This document shows, piece after piece, positions 4,151 to 5,110 of a stretch of DNA of 5,110 nt. The notes beneath the pieces were generated by a model. It did no database searches and had not been told where the DNA came from. It saw nothing but the letters and a program-made list of their open reading frames with translations. This DNA is from Chloroflexi bacterium RBG_16_70_13 (GTDB lineage Bacteria > Chloroflexota > Limnocylindria > Limnocylindrales > CSP1-4): assembly GCA_001795245.1 (NCBI GenBank), contig MGOD01000028.1, forward strand, positions 15,415 through 20,524, read 5' to 3'. The position numbers were made by a program, and so were the translations under genes. Position 1 is the stretch's first letter, and every line of letters begins with the position of its first letter.

Positions 4151-5110
4151 TCAGTCGGCGTAGATGAGCTCCCGGACGGCGGAGATCTCGCGGCGGAGCT
4201 CGTCGTTGGCGCCCGACTCGCGGGTGATCTTGTCGCAGGCGTGGAGGACCGTGGAATGGTCCCGGCCGCCGAGCTCGGCGCCGATCCGGAGGAGCGAGAC
4301 GTCCGTCTCCTCGCGCATCAGGAACATCGCGATCTGGCGGGGGACGACGATCGCCTTGTCGCGCTTCTGGCCCTTCAGGGCGTCGAGGCCCACGCCGTAG
4401 TAGTCGGAGACGGCCTTGACGATCCGCTCCGGCGTGATCTGGCGCTTCTTGGGGTTGTAGAGGACGTTGCTGAGGACCGCCTGGGCCAGCTCGATCGAGA
4501 TCGGCATGGCGCCCATCGAGGCGTAGGCCACGATCCGGTTGAGGGCGCCCTCGAGCTCCCGGATGTTGCTGACGACCTTGCGGGCGATGAACTCGATGAC
4601 GTCCGAGGTGATCGGGACGCCGCCCTCCTCGGCCTTCGCCCGGAGGATCGCGATCCGGGTCTCGAGGTCAGGAGCGGTGAGGTCCGCGATCAACCCCCAC
4701 TCGAAGCGGCTGCGGAGGCGCTCCTCGAGCGTCAGGATCGCCTTCGGCGGCCGGTCCGAGCTCAGGACGATCTGCTTGCCGTCCTCGTGGATGGCGTTGA
4801 AGGTGTGGAAGAACTCCTCCTGGGTCCGCTCCTTGTCGGCGATGAACTGGATGTCGTCGATGAGGAGGAGGTCAATCCGCCGGTAGCGCGATCGGAAGTC
4901 GTCGATCTTGCCCTGCTGGATCGAGGTGATGAACTCGTTGGTGAACTTCTCGGACGTCGCGTAGACGACCCGCTTGCGGGGAAACTTGGCCGCCACCTGG
5001 TTCCCGATCGCATGCATGAGGTGGGTCTTGCCGAGGCCCACCCCGCCGTACAGGAAGAGCGGGTTGTAGGCATGCCCGGGGCGCTCGGCCACCGAGAGGC
5101 TGGCGGCGTG
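4151..5110 (-). CDS. dnaA: DnaA, chromosomal replication initiator (5' part outside window)
   Basis: The AAA+ ATPase that binds DnaA boxes and opens the origin. The in-frame sequence fills the window to its right edge, giving the last 319 residues; domains I-II and the very start of domain III are missing, so start codon and promoter are not visible. Visible-residue numbering: Walker A GGVGLGKT (22-29), Walker B LLLIDD (81-86), sensor 1 region IVLSSDRPP (114-122), the arginine finger in LRSRFEWG (Arg 135), sensor 2 in NIRELEGALNR (Arg 184), and the domain IV DNA-binding signature GGRDHSTVLHA (281-291), with Ser where E. coli has Thr (GGRDHTTVLHA). All key residues are present, so the protein should be active, and its intact domain IV implies ordinary DnaA-box recognition. 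Stop is TGA (4153-4151), followed directly by GC-rich palindromes. Confidence 0.97.
   Translation of the reverse strand, partial: HAASLSVAERPGHAYNPLFLYGGVGLGKTHLMHAIGNQVAAKFPRKRVVYATSEKFTNEFITSIQQGKIDDFRSRYRRIDLLLIDDIQFIADKERTQEEFFHTFNAIHEDGKQIVLSSDRPPKAILTLEERLRSRFEWGLIADLTAPDLETRIAILRAKAEEGGVPITSDVIEFIARKVVSNIRELEGALNRIVAYASMGAMPISIELAQAVLSNVLYNPKKRQITPERIVKAVSDYYGVGLDALKGQKRDKAIVVPRQIAMFLMREETDVSLLRIGAELGGRDHSTVLHACDKITRESGANDELRREISAVRELIYAD

Overview
This window is a chromosomal replication-initiation locus from a GC-rich bacterium (around 70% G+C by eye; third codon positions are nearly all G or C). All genes lie on the minus strand, so the biological order runs right to left: dnaA (5' part outside the window), an 828-bp non-coding gap, dnaN, recF, dciA (DUF721), an 86-bp gap, and a PP2C-fold gene that leaves the window at position 1. 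The gene order and protein style suggest a high-GC Chloroflexota lineage (Limnocylindria / Ellin6529-like). That is an impression from family resemblance, not a database result; an actinobacterial or other high-GC origin is not excluded.

Region by region (+ strand coordinates). 1-568: the N-terminal 189 codons of a PP2C-like protein in which every recognisable metal-binding aspartate motif is replaced, so it is probably a pseudophosphatase. 569-654: a short gap with a duplicated ribosome-binding-site-plus-ATG unit and a possible -10 element. 655-1026: dciA, joined to recF by an ATGA overlap. 1023-2207: recF, complete in its ABC-ATPase motifs but with no normal start codon at the right place. 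2204-3322: dnaN, the sliding clamp, read from a GTG start. 3323-4150: the dnaA-dnaN gap, with GC-rich hairpins just downstream of dnaA, an AT-richer patch and several TGTGGAC-type DnaA-box-like sites, making it the best candidate for oriC here. 4151-5110: the C-terminal 319 residues of DnaA, from the start of the AAA+ core to the DNA-binding domain.

How the genes fit together: DnaA would bind and open the origin, DciA is the DUF721-family helicase loader/operator found in bacteria without DnaC or DnaI, DnaN is the clamp for the replicative polymerase, and RecF acts in gap repair. dnaN, recF and dciA look like one translationally coupled unit. The PP2C-like gene follows in the place where gyrB is often found. 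I saw no mobile element, CRISPR array, tRNA or rRNA. The locus is mostly ordinary; the points worth a second look are the degenerate PP2C protein, the missing recF start codon, the duplicated start context before the PP2C gene, and the putative origin.
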